In this document: positions 1 through 7,454 of the stretch, piece by piece
How the letters are laid out: each line of letters starts with the position of its first letter
Position numbering within the stretch: position 1 is the first letter of the stretch
Assembly (NCBI RefSeq): GCF_039541855.1
Contig: NZ_BAABHA010000002.1
Coordinates: 1,116,001 to 1,180,000 of the forward strand
Source: Solirubrum koreensis
Lineage (GTDB): Bacteria; Bacteroidota; Bacteroidia; Cytophagales; Hymenobacteraceae
Direction of reading: 5' to 3'
DNA length: 64,000 bases
Made by a program: the position numbers and the translations under genes
The notes under the pieces: model-generated
The model's database searches: none
Told to the model about the DNA's origin: nothing
Seen by the model: only the letters and a program-made list of their open reading frames with translations

Positions 1-558
1 CCCCGCTTCGTCGGCTACCAGCGACTCTGCTCCCGCCGCGCCAGTTGTAGCCGTGGTGTCGAAGGTTTCGGTAGCGGTTACGGCGTCTACCTGCCCGATG
101 TCGTCGGTAATGGGCGTGCCCTGGTTTATATAGGCGGCAAACGACTCTTTAAGGCGCTGCACCTGCGCCATGCGCGCCGGGTCTTTGCGGCGGGCCGGCG
201 AGGCTTCAAGCGTCCGCACAATCTCGTTGGTGAGCTTGGTGAGGCGCGACTGGTCGTTGCCAAGGCCCTTGTACATCACGCCTTTGCCTTCCAGCGGCTG
301 GTACAGGCGCGAGTACACGCGCTGGCTATCCGAGCGGATGCTGTTCTCAAACTCCTTGAGCGTACCGCTGCAGTTGAGGGCGTTGTTCAGGTTCGAGCGG
401 CCGTTATCGTTGTACACGAAACGGGCCGTGGCGCACCAGATCTGGATTTTCTTTTCGTCCAGCGTCGGCTGGCCCAGTTGGGTTTGGGCTTGGACGTTGG
501 CTGAAATGGTCAGCAGTAAGCCAGCGACAAAAGCGGCGAGGCAGGGAGAAATCCTCAT
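1..558 (-). CDS. Secreted protein of unknown function, partial (3' end off the left edge)
   Basis: The frame is open from an ATG at 558 to the left edge, giving 186 residues without a stop. The N-terminus is a clear signal peptide (basic start, hydrophobic core around residues 8-18, cleavage probably after ANVQAQ near residue 25), so the product should be exported. The visible mature part is mostly polar and predicted helical, with the segments KKIQIWCATARFVY and RSDSQRVYSRLY, then a Thr/Ala-rich stretch near the edge. No domain was recognised. It is the last visible gene of the minus-strand cluster with the actin-like and tubulin-like proteins, 47 bases after the preceding gene, so it may be a periplasmic or outer-membrane component of the same system. 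The C-terminal domain needed to judge this is outside the window. Confidence 0.75.
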   Translation of the reverse strand, partial: MRISPCLAAFVAGLLLTISANVQAQTQLGQPTLDEKKIQIWCATARFVYNDNGRSNLNNALNCSGTLKEFENSIRSDSQRVYSRLYQPLEGKGVMYKGLGNDQSRLTKLTNEIVRTLEASPARRKDPARMAQVQRLKESFAAYINQGTPITDDIGQVDAVTATETFDTTATTGAAGAESLVADEAG

Positions 559-605
559 GAAGGACAAGTTTGGGGAAGCCTTTAGGTGTGCCATATCCGA
601 TAAGC

Positions 606-1208
606 TTACTCAAAATCAAGTTTTGCCAGCGAGTATACTTTCGATTGGGTAACGCTGTCTCGGGTCACGAAGCAAAGCTTGAGTTTGCCTGCTTCAACAA
701 GAGACGTTTTGCACTGCCACCAGATCGAGGATCTTGAAGCCAAATACCGATTGAGTGGAAAAGGAGAAATCTGCTCTAAATTGTATTGTCGCAGGAGGCT
801 TCCTTGATGATTGTATACTACCATCACATCTTGGCCATAACCCACAGAATGATGATTGTTGAAAGTCACTACGTACTTCCCATCATCTGAAACCATCGCC
901 TCAACTGGTGCAACTTGGTTGACTAAGTTCTGCCGCCAAATCATACGAGGGCTAGACCCTGTACGCGCAAAGAGCACGGCATAACAGGGTACAATTACCG
1001 TATCCTGGGCGCTGAATCGGCGCTTCTGCTTTGGTGCTGCTTGTTGCCATTTGTAATATTTCTCTGGAACGGTACGAGGAAATACCCGAACGAAGTAGTT
1101 TCTGTCCGAGCTGTAATAATCCTGCACCCTTGGTGGAGGCCATTTATCAGCTAACATCGACAAAGGCCACCATGCCGTAAGCAAAAGCAAAACGATTTTG
1201 GACTTCAT
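606..1208 (-). CDS. Small secreted protein of unknown function
   Basis: 200 residues. The N-terminus MKSKIVLLLLTAWWPLSML is a signal peptide with no lipobox cysteine, so the protein is probably periplasmic or secreted. The mature part contains YYSSDRNYFVRVFP, VSDDGKYVVTFNNHHSVG and VMVVYNHQGSLLRQY, a pattern of beta strands typical of Bacteroidota proteins that hold one or two propeller-like blades. No enzyme motif is visible. It lies between the actin-like gene (upstream, with a palindromic repeat in the gap) and the partial secreted gene. By eye it is clearly more AT-rich than both, which suggests a later insertion into the cluster. Its function is unknown. Confidence 0.7.
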   Translation of the reverse strand: MKSKIVLLLLTAWWPLSMLADKWPPPRVQDYYSSDRNYFVRVFPRTVPEKYYKWQQAAPKQKRRFSAQDTVIVPCYAVLFARTGSSPRMIWRQNLVNQVAPVEAMVSDDGKYVVTFNNHHSVGYGQDVMVVYNHQGSLLRQYNLEQISPFPLNRYLASRSSIWWQCKTSLVEAGKLKLCFVTRDSVTQSKVYSLAKLDFE

Positions 1209-1262
1209 AGAGCTTTTCGTTGCGGGTGCTTTACTAATCGCCCCCTAACAGCGCGGACGCCG

Positions 1263-1322
1263 TCAACCACCCCGGCTTTGGCTAAAGCCAAAGCATCCCC
1301 TCCTCATCTGAGGAGGGGAGCT
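1263..1322. repeat. Intergenic palindromic repeat, family A (diverged copy)
   Basis: The core is a near-perfect palindrome, CCCCTCCTCATCTGAGGAGGGG, bordered by TCAACCACCCC on one side as in the other family A copies. It differs from the two identical 55-base copies at 4825 and 6893 by an inner hairpin, GGCTTTGGCTAAAGCC, and by its opposite orientation. It sits in the gap downstream of the actin-like gene and could also act as a terminator. Confidence 0.75.
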
Positions 1323-1332
1323 TGCTTCTGGC

Positions 1333-4300
1333 TTACCCGTTCAGCAACTCCCGGCTCAGGTTGTACAACGCCTGCTTGAGCGGCAGGAAGAACAACGTTT
1401 CGGGAATGGTTTCCTCGGCACCGAGCAGGCGTTCCATCTGGTGCAGGCCCAGGTTCAGGCTGTCCTCGATTTCACGCTGCATAGATTCCAGCACACGGGC
1501 CCGATCTACGTCCACGCCAACTTCGCGCATGAGCGGAGCCACGTCGTCGTTGATCAGCACCAGCTCTAGGAAGGTGCGCATGTTCGAGAGTACCGACTGG
1601 CGCAAATCGGCGTCCACCTGCTTGGCTTTCAGGCGCATGGTGCCAATGTCGCTCATTTCGGTGCTGCCCAGCATCCGCACCGACTTGATGCTGTCCACAT
1701 CTGGTGCCGACTGGCTGTCCTCGAACAGCACGCCGCCGTTGGTGGTGGCTTCCTTGGGGTTGTCGGCCAGAATCACGCGGAAGTTGTGCGGCGGCTCCTG
1801 CCCCGTTACGGCCTTCATAATGGCTTTTGTGATGCGCTCAATGGCACCCATGTTGCTGCCACCAGCTAACAGGCGCAGGTACAGGCTGCCTTTGCCCGAG
1901 AAGCAGAGGTAACGCGGAAGCTTCAGGCCGAGGTGCTCGGTGAGCTGTGCCGTGTGGTAGATAATGCTGGTGTAGTGCAGGTAAAACAGCACCCGCAGCT
2001 GCCGGCCTTTGCCCAAGGCAAGGCTCTGCGAGAAGCGTAAAGCGTCGTCGTAGAGGAACAGCAGCGAGGTCACGTCGGCCGAGCCGAAGTCGTTGTTGGC
2101 CAGCGCGGCGCGCAGGTAGCCCTTGTACTCCTGGTTTTGCTCCGAGTCGGGCAGGCTTTCCACGTGCTGCACGCCGAGGCGCAACAGACCGTTCTGCTTG
2201 GGCGCACCCTGCACGCGGGCGTAACCGTCGCCCCATAAGTCGTTGCCGGCAAAGCGGAACGAGGTGCTGTAGGCGGGGCGCGAATCGGCAAACAGCAGCA
2301 AGTCGGTGGTACCGCCACCGATATCGATGTTCACCACGTTTTCGTCGCGGCTCGGCACCACTTGGTTAGTGGCCGTGAGGTAGTAGTACGGCGCCACCGA
2401 TTCGGTGAGCGTGAGGGTTTCGCGGCGCGAGCGGAACATCTGTTGGAAAGCATCGTCCCACTTGCTCTTGAACTGGTTGCGCAGGAAGGCATCGAAGCTC
2501 AGCGGCGCGAACCACACTACGCGGGTGTCTTCCAGAATACCGCCGTTCAGCGCGGCTTTGTGCTTGAGCAACAGCATCACCTCGCGGAAAAATGCCTCAA
2601 TGCGCGTCACCCCGCTCGGGTCCAGCTCCGCCGACCACTTCAGATTGGTCACAAAACGGTTCTGCGGCAGCTCGGCCGAGGTTTCGGTGTTGATGCTGAA
2701 GCCGATGTTGATGTTGCTCAGCATGCGGGCCGGCTCGTTGGTAAACGAAGCAGTTTCGCACACGGCCGTCCGGATGGGGAAGGCATACGCCGCGCCACCT
2801 TCGCCGATAAACGAAGGCACAAACTCGCGGTTTTGCAGGGCCGCAATATCGTTGTGCAGCTGCTGCGCACCTTGGCGGTAGCGCTGCGCCCCAGAGAGGC
2901 CCATGTCGGGCAGCGGGGCGTGCAGCCACACCACCTGCTGGTCGAGCTCGGCAATGGTAAACGGCCGCGGGTGACTGCTGGGGCCGTCGGAGTAGGCAAT
3001 GTGGGTGTTGGTGGTACCGAAGTCCACGGCGAAGGTGAACCGGCGGGTGCCGCGGTCCAGCTCGCGCCAGCGCGGGATGAGCAGGCCGCGGGCCGGCTCC
3101 TGGCCGGGACCGGCCGGGCACACCAGCTCGGCCACGTCGAAGTGCGTGCCGGTTACCTCGTAGTAGGTGCTGCCGGCCGTGGCGAGGCTCTTGCGGGTGC
3201 GCTCGTAGCGGGTGGCGCGGCGGGCAGCGCCCTGGTCGGTGAGCCGTTCGCCGCCCACGTAGAACTCCACGCTGTACTGCTTCTGCAGCTGCGCGGGGCC
3301 GTTGTCGGCGTCCACCAGCATCACCTTGTACAAGTCGTTGTACTCGGGCTGCTGGCGCATTTTGTAGAACGGAAACACGCCCAATCCCACTTGTGCCTTC
3401 ACGATGCGGCCCTTCTCGGGGATTTCGCGGCCCATTTCGTCCTTGGGGTTCTGCGGGTTGGTGTAGTAGCTGCGCTCCAGCGTAATGAAGCGGCCCTGCT
3501 GCACCGGCACCCGCAAACTCACGCGCACGTGGTTCAGGTCGATGGTGAAGTTGAGCAGTTCGGCCAGATCGTGCTCGGTGAAGTACTCGAAGAAGGCGGG
3601 CTGCAACGGCAGCAGGTACGGGAAACGGGCCCGGCCCTGCGCATCGGCACCGTACTGAAACGTAACACGGCCGGTGTGGAAACGCTCCGCGTTCAGCTCG
3701 TAGGGCAGCTCTACTAAGGAGTCAGCCAGCAAGTCGCCCACCGTGAGGTAGGGGTACTTGAAGCCTTTGCCGGGCAGCACGCGGCTGCTCATCGGCTGAT
3801 CGTCCATGTAGGGAACCGGCGTGCGGTCGTCCCAGGGCTGGCCGTTCAGGTAGTTCACGCCGCCCATGGCTAGGTTGGGGCGCAGCACCAGCGGCCGTAC
3901 CTGGCCGGGCGCCAGCTCGCGCGTGGGCTGAATGAACAGATCCGACGAAACCACGGCCGTTTGATCGGCGCGGCCGGGCAGCGGAATGCCGCGCACGTAG
4001 GCCGGGTTGCCCTGCGCATCGGCCAAGGTGGGGAACTTGGTGGCGAACAGCTGCGCGTTTCGGTCACCCTGCAATTGCATCTGGTTGATGCGGTTGCGGT
4101 CGAGCACAGCAAACACGCGGCTGGCGAAGTTGCGGTTCTGTAGCTGCGGGTAGGTCAGGAACAGCTCGTACACGTAGTCCTGGAACTGCGGGTCGCGCTG
4201 CTCCAGTCCCACGTATTGCTGATCGAAGTAGCGCCCACCGGCGCGGGGCCGCTCGATGTCAAGCACCGGTACGGCCGGTGCAGTGTAGAACAAGGTCAGC

Positions 4301-4800
4301 GGCGAGGTACCGCCCAGCAGGCGCGGCCCGCCCGGCAGGCCCGGCGACTCGTAGAACACCATGTACAGGTCGGGCGTCTCGCGGAACTGCTCGTCCTGCC
4401 AGTACAGCCGCAACGTCTCGCCCAGCAGGCGCGTGTTCGGGTCCGATTGCATGCGGTTCAGCTCCGTCTCGGCGTTCCAGCGGCGCAGCGTAAGGCGGCG
4501 GCCGGCCTGGCTGTAGAGGTGGTAGTTGTAGAGCAGCTCCAGCAAGTCCCAGTAGTGCGACACCAGTTCGTGGTACACCGAGTTGGGGTTGCGGTTGCCC
4601 TCACGCGCCACAAAATCGAAGGCGGTTTCGAAGAGGTGCATCCGCGCAAACGGCGTGGGAATGGACACCGCCAGATTGCGCGCCCGACCGCCCGTGGGGT
4701 CGGTAATGGTGTTGATTTCGGTGCTCGTGAGCGGACCGGTCTGTTGCCAGCCCTGGATTTGCTGCGAGCCGCTGGTATGCAGGCGAAGGACTTTAGCCAT
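1333..4800 (-). CDS. Actin/Hsp70-fold ATPase with a large novel N-terminal region (SrfB-like)
   Basis: 1155 residues. The C-terminal half carries an actin-superfamily ATPase core: a phosphate-1 loop FAVDFGTTNTHIAYSDG with its Asp at residue 593, and a phosphate-2 loop NIDIGGGTTDLLLF with its Asp at residue 826. A Gly-rich LCFSGKGSLYLRLL near residue 965 fits the adenosine loop. The first ~590 residues show no domain I recognise and are soluble, with many predicted strands. There is no signal peptide or membrane segment, so it should be cytoplasmic. Size and layout recall the enterobacterial SrfB family, whose role is also poorly defined; that comparison is from memory. It lies in a minus-strand cluster with a tubulin-like GTPase, which suggests joint work on a filament or membrane-associated machine. 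A Hsp70-like chaperone is an alternative, but the usual Hsp70 substrate-binding domain is not seen. Confidence 0.8.
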   Translation of the reverse strand: MAKVLRLHTSGSQQIQGWQQTGPLTSTEINTITDPTGGRARNLAVSIPTPFARMHLFETAFDFVAREGNRNPNSVYHELVSHYWDLLELLYNYHLYSQAGRRLTLRRWNAETELNRMQSDPNTRLLGETLRLYWQDEQFRETPDLYMVFYESPGLPGGPRLLGGTSPLTLFYTAPAVPVLDIERPRAGGRYFDQQYVGLEQRDPQFQDYVYELFLTYPQLQNRNFASRVFAVLDRNRINQMQLQGDRNAQLFATKFPTLADAQGNPAYVRGIPLPGRADQTAVVSSDLFIQPTRELAPGQVRPLVLRPNLAMGGVNYLNGQPWDDRTPVPYMDDQPMSSRVLPGKGFKYPYLTVGDLLADSLVELPYELNAERFHTGRVTFQYGADAQGRARFPYLLPLQPAFFEYFTEHDLAELLNFTIDLNHVRVSLRVPVQQGRFITLERSYYTNPQNPKDEMGREIPEKGRIVKAQVGLGVFPFYKMRQQPEYNDLYKVMLVDADNGPAQLQKQYSVEFYVGGERLTDQGAARRATRYERTRKSLATAGSTYYEVTGTHFDVAELVCPAGPGQEPARGLLIPRWRELDRGTRRFTFAVDFGTTNTHIAYSDGPSSHPRPFTIAELDQQVVWLHAPLPDMGLSGAQRYRQGAQQLHNDIAALQNREFVPSFIGEGGAAYAFPIRTAVCETASFTNEPARMLSNINIGFSINTETSAELPQNRFVTNLKWSAELDPSGVTRIEAFFREVMLLLKHKAALNGGILEDTRVVWFAPLSFDAFLRNQFKSKWDDAFQQMFRSRRETLTLTESVAPYYYLTATNQVVPSRDENVVNIDIGGGTTDLLLFADSRPAYSTSFRFAGNDLWGDGYARVQGAPKQNGLLRLGVQHVESLPDSEQNQEYKGYLRAALANNDFGSADVTSLLFLYDDALRFSQSLALGKGRQLRVLFYLHYTSIIYHTAQLTEHLGLKLPRYLCFSGKGSLYLRLLAGGSNMGAIERITKAIMKAVTGQEPPHNFRVILADNPKEATTNGGVLFEDSQSAPDVDSIKSVRMLGSTEMSDIGTMRLKAKQVDADLRQSVLSNMRTFLELVLINDDVAPLMREVGVDVDRARVLESMQREIEDSLNLGLHQMERLLGAEETIPETLFFLPLKQALYNLSRELLNG

Positions 4801-4824
4801 GCTTGGGGAGAGTCTGTTTTAAGA

Positions 4825-4879
4825 GAACGAACTCCCCTCCTCAGCTGAGGAGGGGTGCCCGAAGGGCGGGGTGGTTGAC
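4825..4879. repeat. Intergenic palindromic repeat, family A (copy 1 of an identical pair)
   Basis: A 55-base element with the palindrome CCCCTCCTCAGCTGAGGAGGGG followed by TGCCCGAAGGGCGGGG and GTGGTTGAC. It is identical, base for base, to 6893-6947 and sits just upstream of the actin-like gene's start codon. It resembles dispersed REP-like intergenic elements. Confidence 0.85.
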
Positions 4880-4903
4880 AATCGTTGGACGATTATCGGA
4901 GGT

Positions 4904-4955
4904 CGTCATGCTGAGCTTGCCGAAGCATCTTTACTGCTTCGGCAAGCTCAGCATA
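4904..4955. repeat. Repeat family B inverted pair (hairpin)
   Basis: Two oppositely oriented copies of the GCTTCGGCAAGCTCAGCAT sequence, separated by a few bases, form a long hairpin. It ends two bases before the stop codon of the 127-residue gene and should work as that gene's terminator. A related single copy lies on the other side of that gene at 5377-5403. Confidence 0.8.
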
Positions 4956-4957
4956 GG

Positions 4958-5341
4958 TTAATCATCATCGTCGGTTAACCATTCCGACTCGTCATTCACT
5001 GGCCGAGGCAATCTGCCTTCAAGCCACGTTTTCAAATCGTCTGGTGTGAAATCTTTCTGTTTTGTCTCGATTATCCAAGACAGAAACTCTTTCGGGCCAC
5101 CATTCATGTAGGGAGGAGGTGAAACTGGGTAAAAGCTAGTAGGCAGCCGCTCATCAAACGACAAGTAGTTGGCAATATGCCCTAGCTCTTGAACAACCTG
5201 CCAAGCCAATGGATGCTGAACGTCGATTCTAAATTTCACCCACCACAAACCTGCTTCGTCCGCTCCTTTACCAAATCCTTTTTCAATGGCAGGTACTTGA
5301 GCAAGGAAGCTTACAAGCGCATCAAACGCACTGTCGTTCAT
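4958..5341 (-). CDS. Small acidic protein of unknown function, bracketed by repeats
   Basis: 127 residues, no signal peptide, no membrane segment, ending in an acidic tail (WLTDDDD). Conserved-looking features are a central VQELGHIANYLSFDERLPT segment and a proline-rich FYPVSPPPYMNGGPKEFL segment, followed by a WLEGRLPRPV motif. I do not recognise a named family; the size and acidity would fit an immunity protein or a small adaptor, but that is only a guess. It sits between the tubulin-like and actin-like genes on the same strand. A family B repeat lies on each side, and its base composition is more AT-rich than its neighbours. This looks like a small gene that entered the cluster together with, or between, repeat elements. 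Confidence 0.7.
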   Translation of the reverse strand: MNDSAFDALVSFLAQVPAIEKGFGKGADEAGLWWVKFRIDVQHPLAWQVVQELGHIANYLSFDERLPTSFYPVSPPPYMNGGPKEFLSWIIETKQKDFTPDDLKTWLEGRLPRPVNDESEWLTDDDD

Positions 5342-5376
5342 GGAAAACTGGGTTCTACGTTAAGCCAAAGCAGTAG

Positions 5377-5403
5377 AGATGCTTCGACAAGCTCAGCATG
5401 ACG
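5377..5403. repeat. Repeat family B, single copy
   Basis: The 27 bases beginning AGATGCTTCGACAAGCTC and ending CATGACG match one arm of the hairpin at 4904-4955 with one or two differences. It lies upstream of the 127-residue gene and downstream of the tubulin-like gene. Confidence 0.75.
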
Positions 5404-5424
5404 CTTATCTCTTGCCGAGTTGGT

Positions 5425-6867
5425 CTACACCACCTTTACCTTGTCGCGGAAGGCTTCATCCGTCACGCCGTACATCAGCGTGATGAGCTTGCGGAAGCTG
5501 TCGTCGTCGGGCACTTTCTTCTCCTGAGTATTCAGTGCATCCAGCAGGTAGTTGCGGCTGATGCCTTTGTTGAAGAAGCCCGTTTCCACCGGCTTACCGT
5601 TGATCATCATGTTGAAGTCGTCGGTAGCGAGGTTGAAAGGACGGAAGGCGCGGCGGTTCTGGCTTAACTCGTTGAACCAGTTATCCACGCCAAAATCCGG
5701 GTTGTGCAGAAAGGCGTCGAGCTGCTTGAAGATGGGCTCGTTTTTCAGCGCGTACTGCAGGTTTAGGTTTTTGGCGTAAGGCGCGTCATCCGAGGGCAGG
5801 TGCTGCTTGTGGTACTTGGTGAAGTACTGCAGCTGCGTGAGGTGCTGCGCCACCATGTCCTTGGTTTCGGTGGGCAGGTGCTGGAACTGCACCTCGGCGG
5901 TGTCGCCTTCCAGGCCGTACTCGTGGAACAACGGGCCCTGGCCGTTGCGCAAGTCCAGGCTGGAGTAGTTCATGAAATCCACGATGCTCAGCGCAGCCAG
6001 CATCTCAATGATGTGGGCTTTATTGCGCTGGCCCACGCCGCCGGGCTGGTTGTCGTAGGGCGTGTCGGGCGTATCGGCAAGGTAGTAGAGCGCGTCGAGG
6101 CCCTGCAGGTGATTTTCGTAGTAGCCGAGGGCCGCCTTGGTCTTGGTCAGGAAGTTGTTCGAGTCGATAACCTGCTGATCCTCACTCTGGAGCGCGAAGT
6201 AAGGCATTACCGTTACGGCACCGGTGAGGGCGTCGCGCAGGTAGCGGGCGTTGCTGAGGCGGGTGTTCGGGTCCTTTAGGTTCTTGAGCAGCAGCGGGAA
6301 GCCGGCCGCGCCGGTTCCGCCAAAAATGCTCGACACGAAGAACACGCGGTCGTCCTGCTGGAAGTTGTCGGCGAAGAAGCGCATCTCCGGCGACTCGGCC
6401 AGCTTGTTCAGCACAATGGAGCCCACGTTGGGCGAACCGCGGAAACCGATGGTCAGCGGGCTTTCCAGGTTGTCGGTGGTGAACAACGACTCCACCAGCG
6501 CCTTCGACTCCACGGGCAGCGAGTTGTAGCCTAGGTAGTCGCGGAAGCTCCGGTTAATGCCGCCGAAGTCGAACACGAAGGTGTCCTTCACCGACCCGTT
6601 CACGTCCTGGCTGATGGACGAGAGCGTGCTGATGTCGGTTTTGAAGAAGCCTTCTTCGCGCGGCCCGAGGCGCTTGTAAATCTGCTGGTAGGTTTGCAGC
6701 AGCTGCACGGTGCGGTTCATGTCCGCGTTGTGCGCATCGGGGTCGATGATGATGGGCACCACCTGTTGGCAGTTGGGCAACTCAATGCCCGAGGCCAGCA
6801 GCATCGTGAGCGAGCGGACCACCCGCGAGCCGGTGCCGCCGATGCCGAAAAGAAAGAGTTTAGCCAT
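5425..6867 (-). CDS. Tubulin/FtsZ-like GTPase family protein
   Basis: 480 residues. The N-terminus MAKLFLFGIGGTGSRVV forms a Rossmann-type nucleotide loop (GIGGTGSR at 8-15). SSIFGGTGAAGFPLLL contains a form of the tubulin signature GGGTG(S/T)G at 182-189. A segment SIVDFMNYS near residue 295 is a possible T7-like loop, but this is uncertain. These features match the tubulin-like family found in bacteria outside FtsZ and TubZ. The protein has no signal peptide or membrane segment. In that fold GTP binds one subunit and is hydrolysed at the interface with the next, so filament formation is a reasonable inference. The gene is between the three-TM protein gene (upstream) and the actin-like gene (downstream), with short repeats in both gaps. 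True FtsZ is normally encoded in the division cluster, so this is an extra paralogue. Confidence 0.82.
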   Translation of the reverse strand: MAKLFLFGIGGTGSRVVRSLTMLLASGIELPNCQQVVPIIIDPDAHNADMNRTVQLLQTYQQIYKRLGPREEGFFKTDISTLSSISQDVNGSVKDTFVFDFGGINRSFRDYLGYNSLPVESKALVESLFTTDNLESPLTIGFRGSPNVGSIVLNKLAESPEMRFFADNFQQDDRVFFVSSIFGGTGAAGFPLLLKNLKDPNTRLSNARYLRDALTGAVTVMPYFALQSEDQQVIDSNNFLTKTKAALGYYENHLQGLDALYYLADTPDTPYDNQPGGVGQRNKAHIIEMLAALSIVDFMNYSSLDLRNGQGPLFHEYGLEGDTAEVQFQHLPTETKDMVAQHLTQLQYFTKYHKQHLPSDDAPYAKNLNLQYALKNEPIFKQLDAFLHNPDFGVDNWFNELSQNRRAFRPFNLATDDFNMMINGKPVETGFFNKGISRNYLLDALNTQEKKVPDDDSFRKLITLMYGVTDEAFRDKVKVV

Positions 6868-6892
6868 TCGTGAAGGAGAAGTGCTGAAGGTG

Positions 6893-6947
6893 GAACGAAC
6901 TCCCCTCCTCAGCTGAGGAGGGGTGCCCGAAGGGCGGGGTGGTTGAC
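6893..6947. repeat. Intergenic palindromic repeat, family A (copy 2 of an identical pair)
   Basis: Identical over 55 bases to 4825-4879 and in the same orientation, again a few tens of bases upstream of a start codon of the cluster (the tubulin-like gene). Confidence 0.85.
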
Positions 6948-6993
6948 TTTTTAAGCTACTAGCTGTTAGCTATTGGCTTGTAGCTCTAGCTTT

Positions 6994-7034
6994 TCAACCA
7001 CCCCCTACCCCCTCCTCAGCTGAGGAGGGGAGCT
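6994..7034. repeat. Intergenic palindromic repeat, family A (inverted partial copy)
   Basis: The sequence TCAACCACCCCCTACCCC followed by CTCCTCAGCTGAGGAGGGG is a family A copy in the opposite orientation to 6893-6947. Between the two lies a run of AGCTA-rich bases. The pair could fold into a large cruciform between the three-TM gene and the tubulin-like gene. Confidence 0.75.
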
Positions 7035-7046
7035 AGAATTTTAGCT

Positions 7047-7439
7047 CTAAAAAGGCGTGGTGCTGGCGTTGACCGACAGCTTGCGGAAGATGAGCGAAAA
7101 GACGAAGAAGAACAGCGCCGCGTAAATGGCGTTGAGCAAGGCCAGCCAATAGATGTACGAGTGCGACTCCACGTTCTGCCCGCTGGCCTGCGCTATAACG
7201 ATGACAAAGGCAATCAGCGCATTCAGGCCCAGAAAAAGAGCCCAGTGACGCGGCCGGCTGAAGGTAGCCACGCGCATGTAGCGGTTGATTACCAAGTAGA
7301 ACAGCACCAGCAGCGCCAGCGTGATGCCGATGTTCAGCAGGCCGATGTTAGGGAAAATGACCTCGCGGTATACCGGGGTTTCAGACGACGGCTGGGGCAG
7401 GCCAATGACCTCGTAGAGGGCGCGGAAGAAGCTCTTCAT
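7047..7439 (-). CDS. Small inner-membrane protein (three TM segments)
   Basis: 130 residues with three strongly hydrophobic stretches: about 31-51 (LNIGITLALLVLFYLVI), 66-84 (WALFLGLNALIAFVIVIA) and 96-118 (YIYWLALLNAIYAALFFFVF). The N-terminal 25 residues contain MKSFFRALYEVIGLPQP and are probably cytoplasmic or amphipathic. No family is recognised. It starts 15 bases after the stop codon of the vWA-like lipoprotein gene, so the two are very likely co-transcribed. Together they could be the membrane anchor of the cytoskeletal-type proteins encoded just downstream. Confidence 0.78.
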   Translation of the reverse strand: MKSFFRALYEVIGLPQPSSETPVYREVIFPNIGLLNIGITLALLVLFYLVINRYMRVATFSRPRHWALFLGLNALIAFVIVIAQASGQNVESHSYIYWLALLNAIYAALFFFVFSLIFRKLSVNASTTPF

Positions 7440-7454
7440 GCGGAAGGGAGCGGG

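Noticed and set aside
2362..3717. Long plus-strand open frame (451 residues)
   Set aside because: It lies entirely antisense to the actin-like gene, has no recognisable motif and is rich in the residues produced by GC-rich reverse frames.
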